Source: Phellopilus nigrolimitatus (taxonomy: Eukaryota > Basidiomycota > Agaricomycetes > Hymenochaetales > Hymenochaetaceae). Taken from it: 64,000 nucleotides of DNA. The notes beneath the pieces are model-generated. The model did no database searches and was not told where the DNA came from. It saw only the letters and a program-made list of their open reading frames with translations. A program made the translations under genes and the position numbers. Shown piece after piece: positions 47,819 to 58,356 of this stretch. The stretch is from the NCBI GenBank assembly GCA_021029095.1, contig JAJOHG010000007.1, positions 62,001 to 126,000 of the forward strand. Direction: 5' to 3'. Within the stretch, counting starts at the first letter, position 1; each line of letters starts with the position of its first letter.

Positions 47819-48270
47819 TTTGAATTTATGGATTGAATATTTGAGTGACTTGGTTGTGTGTCTTACTATCGTAGAGAATAAAGTGACAAATTGTAGTTTG
47901 CCTGTGTGTGCATTTTGTACCGTTCACAAGCCCTCGTGAATTGACACGCCCAACGCGTCCTCATTGGCTGCCGATCGAACTGACCAATTAGGTTGCGCCC
48001 ACAGCGCCCGCATTGGCGTTCTCAGTCTCAGCCCTCCCCCTTAAGACCTTTGCTGTTCTGAACGTCTCGCGTGTTGACGACGACTGCGGCGACGTTCTTT
48101 GCTGAGCTCCAGCCGCTCACGCACATCACCGGCTTGTCAAGACCTCTTGACAATTTGCTGTCTAAACTGTCAATTCCTTCGCTACTTTTCTTTTCTCATC
48201 TGTCTCGGCGCTCGACGCGGGGTGTTCGTCCGCGCCCGTGATCTTTGTTGTTTTTTGTATCTCCAAAGAC
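47819..48270. other. Intergenic region upstream of MRS3/4
   Basis: This holds the HPT1 3' region and the promoter of the carrier gene. It contains three CCAAT boxes (listed separately) and a C/T-rich stretch near 48025-48045. No gene was seen. Confidence 0.5.
47963..48016. promoter_or_regulatory. Three CCAAT boxes upstream of the mitoferrin gene
   Basis: CCAAT or its complement ATTGG occurs at 47963-47967, 47984-47988 and 48012-48016, in alternating orientation, 255-308 bp before the MRS3/4 start. In filamentous fungi the CCAAT-binding complex with HapX controls iron-related genes, including mitoferrin. The boxes are seen; binding is inferred. Confidence 0.45.
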
Positions 48271-49518
48271 ATGGCGGAAGATGAAATCGAGTATGAGGGG
48301 TTGTCATCCGATGCGGGTCTTGCGGTGCGTGTGGGGCATTTATTATTTGCTACACGTCGTACTGAGTTTTGATCATTTCTCTCATGGCAGGTCAATATGG
48401 CTGCTGGCGCCCTGGTAAGCTTCTCTGCCTTTTTTTATCCTTAAAAAATGGCACGGCACAGAATGCTAACTGGCTCTGTTCAGGCTGGCATTACGGAGCA
48501 CGCTGTCATGTTTCCGGTAGACAGCATAAAAGTGCGTGTTCACCAGTATAACGTGTGTAATGTATCTAAGCCATTTATTTTTGCAGACGCGAATGCAAGT
48601 ATTCGCGACTAATCAGGCGGCTATTTATTCTGGTGTGGGGAACGCGTTCTCGCGAATATCATCGACGGAGGGACTGCGTACATTATGGCGGGGTGTCAGC
48701 TCTGTGATTCTGGGGGCGGGCCCGGCGCATGCGGTGCATTTTGGCATGTATGAGGCGGTGAAGGAGGTTACGGGTGGAAACAGGGGTGGAAACCAGTTTT
48801 TGTCGACGTGTAAGGTTTACGACTGAGATTATTACCTCTTATTCCTGACCACCTCTTGCGCGAATAGCAATAGCTGGTGCTGCTGCAACCATATCAAGCG
48901 ATGCTTTAATGAATCCTTTTGACGGTATGTACTTTTTCTCTCAACAACAGATGTAAACCCTGATTTAAGCTTTAAGTGGTTAAGCAGCGCATGCAGGTAC
49001 ATAACTCGGAGTTTCGATCTGTAGTAGCCTGTGCACGGACAGTGTTTCGAACCGAGGGACTTGCAGCTTTCTACATCTCGTATCCGACGACGCTCGCGAT
49101 GACCGTTCCCTTCACTGCCGCACAGTTCACCGTGTACGAGTACGTGAAGCGCGTCGCTAATCCACGTAACGAGTACTCTCCGGTGACGCACATGGTCGCG
49201 GGCGGTTTGGCAGGCGGCGTTGCGGCTGGGTTGACGACACCGCTGGATGTCGCAAAAACGCTTTTGCAGACGCGCGGGACGTCAGCATGACGCAGAGATC
49301 CGGGGCGCACGGGGCATGGTCGATGCTCTGCGGATTATTTACAGACGGGACGGTCTCAAGGGCTTCGGCAGGGGCCTGACACCTCGTGTGTTAACACATA
49401 TGCCAAGCAACGCGTTATGCTGGCTTTCGTATGAATTTTTCAGTAAGTATTCCGGCAGTCTCACTTCCTCTTACCCTCTCTGACCTAGGTTTGTACAGAG
49501 GCGGCGATCCGCCAGTGA
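48271..49518 (+). CDS. MRS4: Mitochondrial iron carrier, MRS3/MRS4 (mitofer­rin) type
   Basis: The start codes MAEDEIEYEGLSSDAG. Three carrier repeats are visible: HAVMFPVDSIKTRMQ, DALMNPFDVVKQRMQ and GLTTPLDVAKTLLQTRG, each with the P-x-D-x-x-K/R signature, plus GAGPAHAVHFGMYEAVKE and YISYPTTLAMTVPFTAAQF. The gene ends in YEFFKAAIRQ with TGA at 49516-49518. The type fits mitochondrial ferrous iron import. One base is out of frame near 49285: after QTRGTS the frame shifts into DAEIRGARGMVDALRIIYRR. A 64-nt GT-AG segment covering that stretch would also keep phase but would remove conserved residues. Confidence 0.92.
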
Positions 49519-50142
49519 TCGCAGCAGTACGCTTTAGATCTCACAGTATAATGTTCATGCGCTACATTTTCGGTCACTTATCTACTAGCAATCATTCCCC
49601 TCGAGTTTTCTCGCTGTCGACACTCTATTCATGTTTGGTTATTTTATTTGCAATTCTAATTACATGCGGTCAGGGGTTCATCCCATCTTTAAAACTGGCA
49701 AGGTCCGTACACGAGTCAAAACAGAAGTCTTTGTCGCAAAAGTCCTAGTATGACGATGTCAGCAATATATCCAATGTAACTTTGACAGAAGATGACTCAC
49801 GTATTTGCAAATTGAGTATAGGGCCCTTGCCTCCCGTTCGAGGTATGTACATGGCCCGAGGAATTTTCGACTGCGAAAACCCAGAGTTTCAATTGAACGT
49901 AATTATGAGGAGAGGGCCATAAGTCGCCAACCTAAAGAAAGGGCTTGCCATGGAGCAAGGTTGTCTGCTGATTGCTTGGAACTTGAAAGAAGAAAAGAGC
50001 GCTGTGCTGCTTGTAGAGGACAGAATGTACCTTCATTCTAACAGTGCAAACGCCTCATGCCTTGACGCTTTCAAAATCGGAATCACCGAATTAATATTCA
50101 AAATGAACGGAACTGAAGGGGAAACACAATACGGCTGAGAGA
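49519..50142. other. Convergent intergenic region, no gene seen
   Basis: Between the mitoferrin stop and the stop of the nucleolar-type protein. Small frames occur but none is supported. It likely contains both 3' untranslated regions. Confidence 0.4.
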
Positions 50143-51063
50143 TCAGGTCCCCACCGCGTCCAGATCCTTCCTGTGTGCCCTCAGCTTCGCCTCCTTCAAC
50201 GCCCTGTATCTCGTAATCGCCTTCTCCCTTTCCAACTCCATCATCCGCTTCTGTGCCGCCGATACGACGCCGTTGCCCGCGTCATCCGCGTCCCCTTCCC
50301 CATTTGCAGATTTGCTTTTAGTTTTCGCCTTCTGTGCCAGACGATTTAATCGTGGCGCAGGCTTGAGCTCCGGCGGCGCCAGCACAACGTCGTTGAGTCT
50401 TTTCGGTGCGGACGATAATGACGACAGTGCAAAATCCGGACTGGATTCGCGCTTGCCATTTCCCCGCCGCCGGCGTTTTTGCGAGTCCTCCGCGTCCGAG
50501 TTTTCTTGATCCACAGTTTTCGAAGGCACGGTTCCCTTCAGCGAAGACTTTGGCCGCGCAGAGTCCTGTTGCGAAGCCTTGCTTTTTTGTTTTGAAACGG
50601 ACGTGGTGTTCTTCATGGCGGTGCGGATGACGGGGCGCATATCGTCCTCAACCCGTCTTTTCTCGAGCAACATTAGACACGACACTAGCTGAAATTATGG
50701 GAGAACGTACCGTCTGAAATGCTTCAACGACTCGCCGGGCTTAATTTTCAGCTCGGTTTTCGACACCGCACCATCGTCCGTCTTCCGCCTTTTTCGCTTT
50801 CCTCCTTCGCCTCCTTCGCTCTCATTCAAAGCCAACGCCCTCTTTTTCTCTCTCCACGCATTCTGTATCGACTCGGCGTTCAGCACACGAGCCATCGACC
50901 TCGGCATATCATCGTTTGAGAAGATCGCCTGAGACGGCGGGAGGTCTAATTTCCTTCAGAACCGATTTTATCTAGACATTCTTCAAAAAAAAAGGGGAAG
51001 ATTTGCGCACCTATCTCCTTTACTTTGCTCTCTGATGGACCGCTTGGCTCGTTTGTGAGGCAT
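50143..51063 (-). CDS. Basic coiled-coil protein, probably nucleolar (CCDC137-like)
   Basis: Three exons on the minus strand. Exon 1 (from 51063) codes MPHKRAKRSIREQSKG. Exon 2 codes DLPPSQAIFSNDDMPRSMAR and VLNAESIQNAWREKKR. Exon 3 codes RRVEDDMRPVIRTAMK, a long Lys/Arg/Ser-rich linker, and a C-terminal helix KRMMELEREKAITRYRALKE ending DLDAVGT at 50143. The start MPHKRAKRS and the composition resemble small fungal proteins related to CCDC137, which I recall as nucleolar. This link is a motif impression only. It is divergent from RPC34. Confidence 0.6.
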
Positions 51064-51291
51064 AGTATCGACAGAGACTATTTGGAAGAAGTTTGCGTGC
51101 CGGTTGACTGATTTCGAGTACAAAGCAGCTTGAGCTAGTCGCAAACTAAGTTGAATCCTGCAGCCAATGGCAATGTCTTTCTTGATCTAGCCGAGTCACG
51201 TGAGCATCAGGCGCGTCTCAATCGCGAGTCGATTGACTCAGTACCTTTCACTCAAATACCGAAAATACTTCCGACGTCCACAACATCAACG

Positions 51292-52984
51292 ATGAGCGGA
51301 CGATCAAGAAAACTGACCACGCTTGAGCAGAAACTTCATCAAGCGGTTCTCTCCGCGAACGAGGCAGTACGCCCATTTCTTCTTTAAAGTTTTAGTGAAA
51401 TTGCCTGATCTTTATAAACTTCTCTATAGACACTTTCGCAGAAACAAGTGGACGCTCTTGAGTCCAATGCAACGAAGAGAATTGAGGCTATCAACTTTCT
51501 CCTGGGGACGGTAGGCATCCTTTTACTTGAACAAGGACAAGAGATTAATAACTCGACGGGTTTTCTACGAACAGGGATTGCTCCGCATCCGAACGGACGC
51601 TAAGGGAGCCATCTCGTACCGTGCAGTCGGAAAGAAAGAAGTTGAAGTGTATGCACGATAGTGCCTACTTGGAGTGGATTATCTGACTTTTTGTAAACAG
51701 AAAGAAAGACTTAGGCGGGCGAAGAAGTGTTAGTCCTCAATCACATCCAAGCAGCTGCCAATGAAGGTATTCGATCCGTATGGTTGTCCATGATTGCATT
51801 GTTTGATTAATCTAAACACAGGGATATGGACAAAACATTTGAAGACTAAGACCTGAACTGCATCAGACCGTTCTCGACAGGTGCCTGAAGTCATTGGTAC
51901 AAAAACAGCTCATTAAGAGCATAAAAAACGTGAAGGTAGGATTTTTTGCTTCCTGCTCCGCATATCATTGTGGAAACAAACTGATTAGGTGAAGTATCCT
52001 ACGAGGAAAATATATATGCTGTTCCATCTTGAGCCGTCCTCGACTATCACTGGCGGACCGTGGTACACGGACAACGAGCTCGACACCGAGTTTATTAAGC
52101 TTCTGACGAGTGCTTGCTTAAAATTTATACGCGAGAAGGTGCGTTTGTTTTTAAGGACAGCGCTTAACTACTTAAAAGACTTTAGAGCTTTCCGAAAACG
52201 AAATACGAATCGCAACCATTATTTCCATCTCTTCGTCGCCAGCTTACCCTACAGCGCAGCAACTCCAAAATTTCCTCCAAAAGTCTCGCATAACCGAGAC
52301 ACAGTTGTCGGTGGAGCACGTGGAGATGCTCCTCAACGTGCTCATCACCGACGGCGAGATCGAAAGAGTGAATGCTACTTCATCTCCCCATTGCATGTAA
52401 CATTTGTTGATACAATGATGCTATAGTTACCGGCTTTCGGTGCTGCATTGTGGGAAGCGAACTCTCGTGAAGACGAAGAGGATAGCGACGAAGAAAACAA
52501 GAGGCGAAAACGGAGAAAGAAGGACTCGAGTGAACAGCGAGACAACAAACGCCGCCGAAAGGCAAGCCGGGCTGACAACTCTGATTCCCAGCTGTCTTCA
52601 GATGACGGTGGAAACGAGGAAAGCAGGGGGAGAAAGCGTAAAAAATCGAGGAAAGTCGAAAGTGGCAGCGAGTCTGACAAGAGCGCCGACGAACGTGATA
52701 GTGAGTACCAGGTATGGGTTTGGGTTTAAAGGCAGATTCTCACGCATTTCTTAGAAATGGACAACAGACACGACGTCGGGCATATGGTAGTGGACAGCGA
52801 TGACTATGGAGGAGCGTATGTCTATCGTGCCATTCGCCAAGAGCGTGTTGCATTAGGCTGGTCTCAGGCGCCTTGCGGACGTTGTCCGCAGTTCGAGTTC
52901 TGCAAGGACGGAGGACCAGTGAATCCCCGAGAATGCGAGTATTATGGAGATTGGCTCAACCAAGTTGAGGTTGCGCCAGAATAA
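51292..52984 (+). CDS. RPC34: RNA polymerase III subunit RPC34 (RPC6)
   Basis: The start MSGRSRKLTTLEQKLHQAVL leads into winged-helix domains: SKQVDALESNATKRIEAINF-like exon 2, LLRIRTDAKGAISYRAVGK, LVQKQLIKSIKNVKYPTRK, IYMLFHLEPSSTITGGPWYT and SVEHVEMLLNVLITDGEIER. After LPAFGAALWEAN comes an inserted, highly charged region of about 95 residues (Ser/Asp/Glu/Lys/Arg), then YVYRAIRQERVALGWSQAPC. The C-terminus has four Cys (PCGRCPQFEFC, then RECEYYGDWL), the pattern that binds an iron-sulfur cluster in human RPC6. The subunit joins the RPC82-RPC34-RPC31 initiation trimer. An upstream in-frame extension without ATG was not used. Confidence 0.9.
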
Positions 52985-53092
52985 ATGGTGATTATGAATA
53001 TCCAACGTATCTTTGCCCTTTCAAGAGGTTGCCTACTTAACAACAGTGTGACTACATATTCTATATACATTTCTTATCTTGCAGAGAATAGA

Positions 53093-55299
53093 TCACGTTT
53101 TCGTTTTGATGAGTCCAGCCATTAGGTCAAAGCTGTTTCCGTCTGGTTGTAAGTCTATGTATTCTTCGCCACGATGCGACATGTAATCTCTGCTCTCTGG
53201 CATGGTGCGCAGCAGGCCATGGTTGAGCGTGATCCCTACGATCCTCACCATAACAGGAGGGTCGACGGTTGTCAGCTTGACGAGTTGGTCTCTGAAAACA
53301 TATTATTCTGACTTATCGAGTGTCCTGAGATTAATGTAATTGGAGACTCACGAGTGAAGCCATCTTTGCAGATACATATCCAGAAAAGGCTCGAAGGAGC
53401 CTTTGGAAGACAAAAATTGTAACCACATCTCATCAAATGTCGCCATTATCGTCGCTGTGGTGCGTTCCATGCTGATCACGGTGTCGCTAAACCCGGCAGG
53501 GATCAACTGACTGAGCGACGTCAAGGGCGAGGGGCTAAGGACATTTAGTCCGCATCCTTTCGAGCAGTAAGGTCAGCTTCTTCGAACACTTTATAAACTC
53601 AAGAATATCATGGGATCGACCTCTCACCGATGACGATGTCCACAATACCTCCGGTGAAGCTCGTATTAACCAAGATTCCGCCGATCTTTTTCACGCCTCC
53701 GCCTTCAAGTACAGCATATATGTCGTTCGGCCACTTCAAGCGAACTTTGTCGCCGAAATTACCGAGAACGCTGGAGCTCCGGCACGCTTCGACAACCGCC
53801 AGACCGAATAGGTATTGAATAAAGACGAGATTGGACGCGGGAAAGAGGAGAGAGAACTCGGAGGAATAACGAGAATTGCAGACAACCAGGCGGGGATAGC
53901 CAGGTATTCGAACCCCGGCCGCGACCTGATAGCTGATGCGTTGCCAAAGAAAGCAAAGGTACGGGTAGGTGCATGAGTAGTTTAGGATTTCTAGAAAAGG
54001 TATACGTCGGTAAGACAGGAAACTAAGGGAATTAGGAAGTACTGACTGGTCCAGCATAGTTTGTGTGCTCGTTACGACTTCTCCGTAGAGTAGAATTTCA
54101 CCCATCTTCTGCGGTCTTTCTGAAGAAAGATTCCTTTGCTTTTGTGCATCAGACAGGTCCGAGTAGTATTGAGAAATATTGTAAGCGCGTGTAGCTTCTT
54201 TTGGAGGTGGTGTTCCTTCGCCCAGCACTATCACGTGCTTGACTACAGTAGTGTCTGATTCTTGTGAGGTTTGGATGCGATTTACTAGGTCTGAAGAATA
54301 CGCGATCCTGTGGAAGTGAAATGTGTCCGCACTATCCTTCAGGACGATAGGTTCTGAATCCATTGAGTCCCTAATCAGACTTTGCGACATCGTCTTTATG
54401 GTTGAAGATATTCCTGGAGTCGACGTGAGAAACTGGGGAAGGGGCCGCATCGTCTTGATGTCGATCGGAGCAGGGAGGCTCAGTCCTAAAAGCCTCAGTG
54501 ATTGCTTTACGAGTCTCCACCGATTTTCTTCGTGTTGATCAATGCGGTCCTTCAGATCTAGTCCAGAACCCGCTATTGCAGAGAGTGCCGGCTCAAGAGT
54601 CAATGGGTATTCCGGATGAATGGCCCAAAGGACAGCAGTGCCGTCTCCGACCTGACAGGATACGCCAGCAACCTTATCAGATCCATCATCTTCTGTATAC
54701 CTTGCGAGAACCATCACGCCTGGAGTAGCTTGAGCGTCAACAAACTCCCCTCCGCCGTTATAATACAGTCCCTTCAGCGTCTCCTCTTTGCCGATCAGGG
54801 ACTCGGAGGCACGAAGACAGACTGCTCTAGCCCCGCTTTCGCTCCCGTACTGGAAGCCTGGATAAACACAACCACGGCCGATGCCATCGAAAAAGCGCAA
54901 TGGTCTGTCTCCAGAGACTTCGTACTCCGAGCCGATCTCCCACTCGACCTTCCGACACGCATAGTACGCGCCTGCGCATATGCCCAAGAATGAGCCTCCG
55001 CCACGTACGTAAGAAGCTATTAAAGCATTTGACCGCTGCAGAGCCGAAAGATACGGAAGGTCGCGTCCACCAGGTAGGGCGAGAAGTGCGCAGCTAGCTG
55101 ACCATGGTTCGGAGGCTAGTGACTGCGGCGTGATGGTCTGCACGGTGTAATTCGGTAGAAGTAGAGTCCGAAGGGTACTCAGTGTATACGAAAGGGAAGT
55201 TTTTGACACACCAGGTCCATCGTACACCAAAACGTCCATGAGGGGAGAGCTCAGGTTCAAGAGGATCTCCGATCTGTCTCCGACGATCGACGCCATCAC
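53093..55299 (-). CDS. BPL1: Biotin-protein ligase (holocarboxylase synthetase)
   Basis: The start at 55299 (MMASIVGDRSEILL) opens a long exon coding the N-terminal glutamine-amidotransferase-like domain: VLVYDGPGVSKTSLSYTLST, LALPGGRDLPY, GGGSFLGICAGAYYA and LYYNGGGEFVDA. The catalytic half starts at GEVVTSTQTMLDQ, then THQLSGRGRGSNTWLSPPGC, the biotin/ATP loop, LKWPNDIYAV, KKIGGILVNTSFTGG and DIVIG. Exons down to 53093 code CGLNVLSPSPLTSL and the C-terminal domain ending AGLIKTKT. The enzyme biotinylates carboxylases. A one-base shift near 53850 separates LQFSLFLRV from FPASNLVFIQYL; no intron fits. The divergent glycosyltransferase starts 119 bp away. Confidence 0.92.
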
Positions 55300-55417
55300 G
55301 TGATGCGACAGACAGACGCGTCTTCATTTGCCGACGCGGTGGCACGCGTTGTCTCGCTTAACCTCGACCTCCATCTAGCTCGGCTTCGCCATCTAAGATA
55401 TAGGTCGGTTCGACCTT

Positions 55418-58211
55418 ATGATAGAGAAAAGAAGAGAAAGAAGGCTCTTTGATAGGCCTAGAAAACGAATCAGACAATGTTGTCGAAAGATACTTTCACG
55501 GCCGGACCACTTGCTTTCTTCGCGTCGATACAGACTGTGCTACGAGCATACCCGAACTACTTTTCTCATATTGGCTCTCTTCACTGTGTCCCTTGGATCG
55601 TTCTTTCAAGCAAAGAAACACTTCTTGTCTTTTAGGTCTGATGTTCCTTCAGGCGCTCCGACCTCGTCTACCTCAGCCGACATTGCCGATGACCGACTCA
55701 ATACTACTGAACATGCATTGCGTGCCAGTCTTACGACCAAATTTCCTTTAAAGATATCCGAAAGTGTGCTTATGGGGGCATCGGAGCTGGTAGACCTTCC
55801 TTTTTTCGACAGCGGCTCAATGACCGCGATCTTACCGGTTACGAGAATATCCGTGGAACGGGTACAACAAATCGTTGAACCTCTGATCTCAGAACAATCC
55901 TCAGTGTCAGCTATAACACTTATATGTCCTTCGGAAATCCTGCCAGTTATCAACGCAGGTATTCCGAGGAGGACACATGGATACTTTCTTGGATATATCT
56001 GTAGTAATATGGGCGGAAGGATTCGACGAAGGTGCAACTGTGCTGGGTGCCGCTGCTCAAGCAGTGACTGAATACACACTTATCATGGGCTCCGAAGGAC
56101 TCGGGGATCTGGATGAGGACTCGCGAGATCAATTACTATCTCATCCACTGCTGATGGATCTACCCACCGGCTTTTGCGGGGGTCGTTTCACGAAAGTCCA
56201 AAGTCATACGATCTGTGTCTCTCCTCTGCCCGAAACTCAATCCGCGTCGTTCCTCGTTCCGCCATTTGTTCTATCTTCTTCGCTCACTCGAGGTTTCAAC
56301 GCAAGCGTGGGTCATAATCCAAATTTCTGGAGCGAATTCGGAAGGACTCTCATACATCAAGACGGCATCGGTGCAGTTGTTCAAGAGACTGAGAAGAGCA
56401 CTGATAAGGTCTGGTGTCAAGCGCAATGCCAGCGGTTCGGTCTCGTCGTCGATGGCACCGCTCCTGAATGTTCAACAGTGACCGATGCGGATGCCCCAGA
56501 AGACCAGACAACACACTCAGCGAGTTCGTCTTCTTTGGCTATCATTCTACCTGCTCTCAGCGACCTTGAAAGTTTTTCACCTGCTGTATGTGGCTTAATC
56601 CGAAACGGTTATGATGCACATGTTCTCATTCTATCACACAATTTGGACCACGATACCTCTCGAGACGGATCTTTTCCTTGGCTACATGATCAGCTCATTT
56701 CCAACGTTTGCGAGATCTCTTATAGTGCTCTCCATTCTTCGTCTAATGATTATGCGAATGCGGAAGCAGTCAGGTTTTGGCTCAAGTCGGCAAACGAACT
56801 AATGTCTGTGATTATCTATGGGACTTACGATACCATGCACGCTTCTACTACCGCGTTAGAGATAGAGCTGGAGAGACAGAGTGGCCTCGGAACGACAATA
56901 ATCAAAATTCCGCAAGATGACCTGCTGTATTGTGACTGGATTGGCTCGCTTTCCTTGACTGAACTCAGGAGTGAGGCATATAAATTCTTTTTTTCGGAAC
57001 TATTTTGACTCTTTGAGCAGGTTGGCACTTTCCGAGCGTTGAGCTCACTGTTATAACGAATGACAGACCGAATTCACTTTTACGTTTATTTAAATCTTTG
57101 AAAAGTGCACGCTATTTCGGAGACTCCATTAACATTAGAATAAACCAGGAGCAAACAGCGGATTTGGAGACACGGAGACTTGTCGACACGTTTACTTGGC
57201 AACATGGTCATGTTTTTGTACACCACCGTGTAGTCCACGCAGGGCTTTTAATCGCCATCGTGGAATCTTGGTATCCACGCACCAACGACTCTTACGCTAT
57301 CATACTGGAAGATGATGTAGAGGTGTCGCCTATGTTTTACGCATGGTCAAAAATGGCTCTTCTGCATTATCGGTGAGTCCAGGACCATAGTTTGCTACAT
57401 GAGACGGAGCTGATAGGATGGTAGATATGGTCACCTTGAAAACAAAATACCTTCGCTATTTGGTATCAGTCTGTACCAGCAGAAGCAGATTGAATTGCGC
57501 CCAGAAGGTCGTAGACCGTTCGACGCCCGCTCGCTATTCGATGCATATGGCGTCCTTTACCGGAACACTCCGTACCTTTCGCAGATTCCATGTAGCTGGG
57601 GCGCAGTCTACTTTCCGGAGCACTGGCGCGAGTTCCACTCGTACTTAATGGTCCGCTTTTCGGAGGCCTGGCTTCCCTTGCGTGAACATGTCGTGCCTCA
57701 CGTGCGCTCAAACAGATGGGCGAAATCGTGGAAGCGGTTCTTTATCGAGCTCGTCTTCCTGCGGGGTTATGTGATGCTCTATCCGAACTATGACGACTTC
57801 GTATCGTTGTCGACCAACCACCTCGAAATCGGCTCGCACGTAAAAGAACAGCCGAGGAGTATTTACGACCAGAAGAAAGCACTTTTCACGCTTCCACTCT
57901 TGACTCTCCCGGATCCGGTGGGTTCTAGGAATGCGTTGGCGACGGGTCTACTTGACCTTCCAGAAGACCAGATGCCGGCTTGGTCCGAGCTTCCTGTACT
58001 TGATTTGTTGGGCCATCTGTCATCTAATCAGGAATTAGAGCAATGCGGGATGAAACGACAGAAGGAGTTGATTGGATGCACAACAATTGGAAGCCGGGCA
58101 GAGCGCCATCGGTCCTTCGAGGCTGAGGAGTTATTCACCTGTGGCTCAGAAAATGACGGCGATGAAGCCGACGATGACTTTGATAACATGGACGTCCATT
58201 ATGACATTTAG
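55418..58211 (+). CDS. Membrane-anchored glycosyltransferase (GT-A fold)
   Basis: The start MIEKRRERRLFDRPRKR is followed by one membrane segment (TFLILALFTVSLGSFF), giving a type II topology. A 46-nt intron in the first half, GTATTC to TCTGTAG, joins LPVINA to VIWAEGFDEGATVLGAAAQ. After a long middle region, an intron joins to WHFPSVELTVITNDRPNSLL and RLFKSLKSARYFGDSINI, resembling the nucleotide-sugar fold of family 2 transferases, and DSYAIILEDDVEVSP carries the Glu-Asp-Asp metal motif. The last exon includes FGISLYQQKQIELRPEGRR, PCSWGAVYFPEHWREF and an acidic tail ending MDVHYDI. Substrate is unknown; a Golgi location is inferred. Confidence 0.8.
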
Positions 58212-58356
58212 ATACAGATGGTCGTTGCAGAACAAAAACAATGCAGCTTTGCTTTCCGAAAACGCAGAAATAGTGGGTTGAGACGGACAGAGGTCGAACA
58301 AGATTTAAAATAATAATTTGGGAGAGAGAGTGAGAAAGAAAACAAACCGAATGCTG

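Noticed and set aside
53900..53925. TTCGAACCCC resembling a tRNA B-box
   Set aside because: It falls inside the BPL1 exon that codes the GRGRGSNTW loop, and no tRNA fold surrounds it.
55960..56010. Apparent frameshift in the glycosyltransferase
   Set aside because: A 46-nt GT-AG intron restores phase and gives a smooth junction.
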